A stretch of 64,000 nucleotides of DNA from Daucus carota subsp. sativus (lineage: Eukaryota; Streptophyta; Magnoliopsida; Apiales; Apiaceae). The notes beneath the pieces are model-generated. The model was not told where the DNA came from. It worked only from the letters and a program-made list of their open reading frames with translations, and searched no databases. This document shows positions 61,334 through 64,000 of this stretch, piece after piece. The stretch lies in the NCBI RefSeq assembly GCF_001625215.2, contig NC_030389.2, positions 1,710,930 through 1,774,929 of the forward strand, given 5' to 3'. Within the stretch, counting starts at the first letter, position 1, and every line of letters begins with the position of its first letter. The translations under genes were made by a program, and so were the position numbers.

Positions 61334-61464
61334 CCATCTTATTTTCTTCTCTCCTCACAATTTTACACAAAGGAGAAAGAGAAAACTCATTGGTTTGACA
61401 ATGAAGTGATCACCTTTCTTTTCTCTTTTTGTCCATTGTTGTGAGGTGACAAAGATTAAAAAAG

Positions 61465-63122
61465 ATGGTTCCTTTAGAACTAAACAATGATCATTCTCAT
61501 CCCCAACAAGAAACTCAAGGCTTCTCTCTTGAATCTCTTATTTGTGAAGAGAATCTAGAGGCATTTGAGAGCTTTGAAGAAGAGGCTAATGAAAAAGAGT
61601 GCAACTTTGATCTTGTGGAGAAGGATTTATCTTGGGAAGATGAGGAGTTTGTGTCTTTGTTTCATAGAGAAAAACAAACTCATGTTTTTCCTGAAGAAAT
61701 TGATCATTCATTGGTTGTGGCTAGGAGAAGGGCTATTGAGTGGATGTTGAAAGTCAAAGCACATTTTGGGTTTTCTTGTCTTACTATACTTTTGGCCATT
61801 AATTACTTTGACAGGTTTCTATGCAGTTTTCAAGTTGAGAAAAATAAGCCATGGATGAAGCATGTTGCTGCAGTGGCTTGTGTTTGTTTGGCTGCAAAAA
61901 TTGAGGAGACCCTGGTTCCTCCTCTTCCTGATCTTCAGGTATGTGCATTTTTTATGTCGAAAACACGAAAAAGTATGTGCATTGGTTTGGATTGTATAAG
62001 TACTTTGTTTCATGTAATGATGGTATAGAATGAATGTTACATTTATAATGAAATAGTATCCATGCTTGATAGGTGTATTTATTAGTTATTGTTTCTTGAT
62101 TTTTCATTAGGTGATTTCTGATCATATGTTTAAGGCCAAAACGATTCGACAAATGGAGCTTCTTGTTTTGTCGACTCTCCAGTGGAGAATGAATACAGTG
62201 ACCCCGTTTTCGTTTCTTGATCCTATAGTAAGAAGGCTTGGCTTAAAAAGTGATCTGCATTGTGTTATTTTCAAGAAATGTGAAGCTCTGTTTCTCTCTG
62301 CAGTATCTGGTAATGCTAAAGTCTTTATTGAACCACATCCTTTTGGCATAAAACAAAAAAGAAACAGGCAATGTTGATTGGTCTTCGTACGTTTTAGTTT
62401 TTACTAATGTTTATCATTATAATTGTAGATGGAAGATTCGTACGTTATCTACCATCGGTTTTGGCCACTTCTGCATTGCTTCACGTTATTCGTCAAGTAG
62501 AGCCCTTAAATGCGGTTAATTATCAAAATCAGCTTTTTAATGTTCTCAAATCCTCCAAGGTTAGTTCAATTTCATAGTCTTTCTAATTGTCTGTCTTCTC
62601 ATTCATATTGTTTCTTCAATTGTAAGTTCATCTTTGATGGAAATAAAATCCGTCAAATGTATCGAGTGATGGCATGGAAGTATATTACAATCAGTTATCG
62701 TGTTAATGACTATAAATGTATACGATTCACCGCCCACTGACCTATCATCATTCGGTACCCGCCTTCTGGTCCCATCATTATACGTTATACGATCTAATAA
62801 AGATTTTTTTATCTCTTGCATTATTAAATTTTGACACCATATTATACGCTATACAATTTAACGTAGATTTGTTTTATCTTATGCATTATTAAATTTTGAT
62901 ACCATATTATACGCTTCAATTTCTAACGAAGAATGTTTTAAAGATAAAAGTTCTCTACCGTTATTGATCATTGAAACTATTTTTGTTTAGGAGAACATTA
63001 GCGGATGTTATGAACTCATTGGGAACATTTCAACCACTTGCTCGATTGATCAAAAGAAGTCTCGCAAGCGCAATTCTGAAGAAATGCAAGACACCAAAAA
63101 TGAGACCATTGATGTCTTCTAG
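61465..63122 (+). CDS. CYCD3: D-type cyclin, CYCD3-like, complete, 4 exons
   Basis: D-type cyclins partner with CDKA and phosphorylate retinoblastoma-related protein to start G1/S. Exons are 61465-61938, 62111-62309, 62429-62559 and 62991-63122, in frame, 311 aa. The N-terminus contains LICEE (25-29), matching the RBR-binding LxCxE motif. The N-terminal cyclin box is clear: RRRAIEWMLKVKAHFGF, AINYFDRFLCSF and AAVACVCLAAKIEET. The second half has QMELLVLSTLQWRMNTVTPF and RYLPSVLATSALLHVI, as in CYCD3. The C-terminus KKSRKRNSEEM is basic then acidic. It is shorter than Arabidopsis CYCD3 proteins (about 360-376 aa), mainly in the tail. The acidic stretch FESFEEEANEKECNFD is a typical unstable-protein segment. 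Subclass assignment within CYCD is likely but not certain. Confidence 0.93.
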
Positions 63123-63888
63123 TTTTTAAAGTTCAAACAACTTTCTCGAGTCATCAATTTTGTTTTTGCATGTTAGCTGAACTTGTTTTTTTTTTTCTTT
63201 GTTTTTTTTACAAATTTGGATTTTGGGATTTATATCTATAATGGAATACAATATGTTTGGACTGTTTGCGATCTTGATTGAGGGTGATTTGTAGTTATAA
63301 TTTTATCAAGCTTTCATCGCTTGCTGCTAATGTCTTTACGGCTGCTGTTTTGGTTATACTCAAGCCGGGACGTATGCAGAAACAGTCTCTTTACTCTCCA
63401 AGAGTAGAGGAAAGGTTAAATCTATATTCTTCCCAACTCCTGTTCTGTGAGCGGGATACACTAGATTGTTTTATTTTACTTGATACTATCAGACTATTTG
63501 ATTGCTGTTTTGAGTGTTTGATAAATGTACATTGTCCCGGATTTGGGTATTTAGGGGGAAACATGGTGGACTTGCTCTCTGTAGATTAAAAGAGTCTCGC
63601 GGACAATGTGTTAAAATGGGCTCTCTTGAATTCCAATCAAATGTTCTTATTTTCTTCGTATTCTGCATAAGAAGTTACTTGTATGTGTTATAGTTGGGTT
63701 GAAAGTAGCAGCTGGTGATCTAAGAGATGAATTTAGACTCATTATGCACTCCTTAGTATCAACAGGTATGTTTGGGAGTTTCTTTGTTGGTCGAAAAACA
63801 ACTCTAAGCCGCCTCGGACGGATTTGGTCTGACAACTGTGCTTGCAGTGAACATTACAGGAAAAAGTACCTTCTCTTATGATACTTGC
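63123..63888 (+). other. CYCD 3' region, no further gene recognised
   Basis: The first 200 bases include the cyclin 3' UTR with T-runs. ORFs of 103 aa (63278-63589) and 60 aa (63699-63881) show no recognisable family, and I do not call them genes. Confidence 0.45.
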
Positions 63889-64000
63889 TAGAGCTGTAAT
63901 TCGAGTCGGGCGGCTCGCGAGCTCGCCCGACCCGAGAGCTCGCCCAGCTCGAACTCTTTGAACCGGGCTCTGCTCAGCTCGACTCGCTAAACGAGCCGAA
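63889..64000 (+). mobile_element. Left end of a hAT-like element cut by the window edge
   Basis: The sequence switches at 63889 from AT-rich to TAGAGCTGTAATTCGAGTCG, followed by repeated CTCGCCCGACC, GAGCTCG and GAACCGGGCTC words. This is the same style of terminus and subterminal repeats as the elements at 39063 and 45235. The preceding 8 bases, ATACTTGC (63881-63888), would be the target duplication. The right end is outside the window. Confidence 0.7.

Larger units (their letters stand above)
59123..61464 (+). other. C2-gene 3' UTR and CYCD promoter region
   Basis: The 3' UTR of the C2 gene occupies roughly the first 250 bases. A Stowaway MITE follows at 59653. From 59920 to about 61300 the sequence is AT-rich with no gene; CGACATGTTTAGTTAATATA-type sequence is repeated in tandem near 60167-60260. 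The end holds the CYCD promoter and a CT- and GA-rich 5' UTR. Confidence 0.5.

Overview
This is a nuclear window from a flowering plant. Genes are split by GT-AG introns, spacers are AT-rich, and plant-type mobile elements are abundant: LINEs, a TRIM, Stowaway MITEs, hAT and Mutator-type MITEs and probable SINEs. Caffeoyl-CoA O-methyltransferase, the FPP coiled-coil protein, SUD1, PTEN2 and a D-type cyclin together fix it as a eudicot. The methyltransferase reads much like the umbellifer (parsley-type) enzyme, so Apiaceae is a reasonable but unproven guess. No bacterial, organellar or viral gene block is visible.

Layout. 71-1576 (+) caffeoyl-CoA O-methyltransferase, 5 exons. 2809-5802 (-) filament-like plant protein, 5 exons, convergent with the first gene. 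5.8-15.9 kb is a gene-free accessory block with a probable SINE, two foldback repeats and a composite LTR/TRIM retroelement. 15936-27527 (+) SUD1/DOA10-type membrane ubiquitin ligase, 9 exons with a 5.5-kb first intron. 29.2-31.4 kb holds a LINE inserted inside an older LINE. 32.0-32.4 kb is a near-perfect hairpin just beyond the stop codon of the next gene. 32745-38592 (-) cytoplasmic poly(A)-binding protein, 9 exons. 39-44 kb is a second transposon-rich spacer. 48498-54842 (+) PTEN2-type lipid/protein phosphatase, 12 coding exons, probably preceded by a 4-kb intron in the 5' UTR that is full of repeats. 56257-59122 (+) C2-domain protein with a Pro/Tyr-rich tail, 7 exons. 61465-63122 (+) D-type cyclin (CYCD3-like), 4 exons. 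The last 112 bases are the left end of another hAT-like element.

The genes are not functionally linked; this is ordinary mosaic plant euchromatin. I joined each gene exon by exon; every junction keeps frame and has GT/AG ends. Resulting lengths are 241, 869, 1084, 630, 611, 307 and 311 aa. I found no new multi-gene system. The most unusual material is in the repeats: a TRIM whose two LTRs carry a perfect snRNA-type upstream element and TATA box, a composite retroelement bounded by one target duplication, four hAT-like elements with terminal TAG and (for three) 8-bp target duplications, and two long hairpins next to or inside genes.
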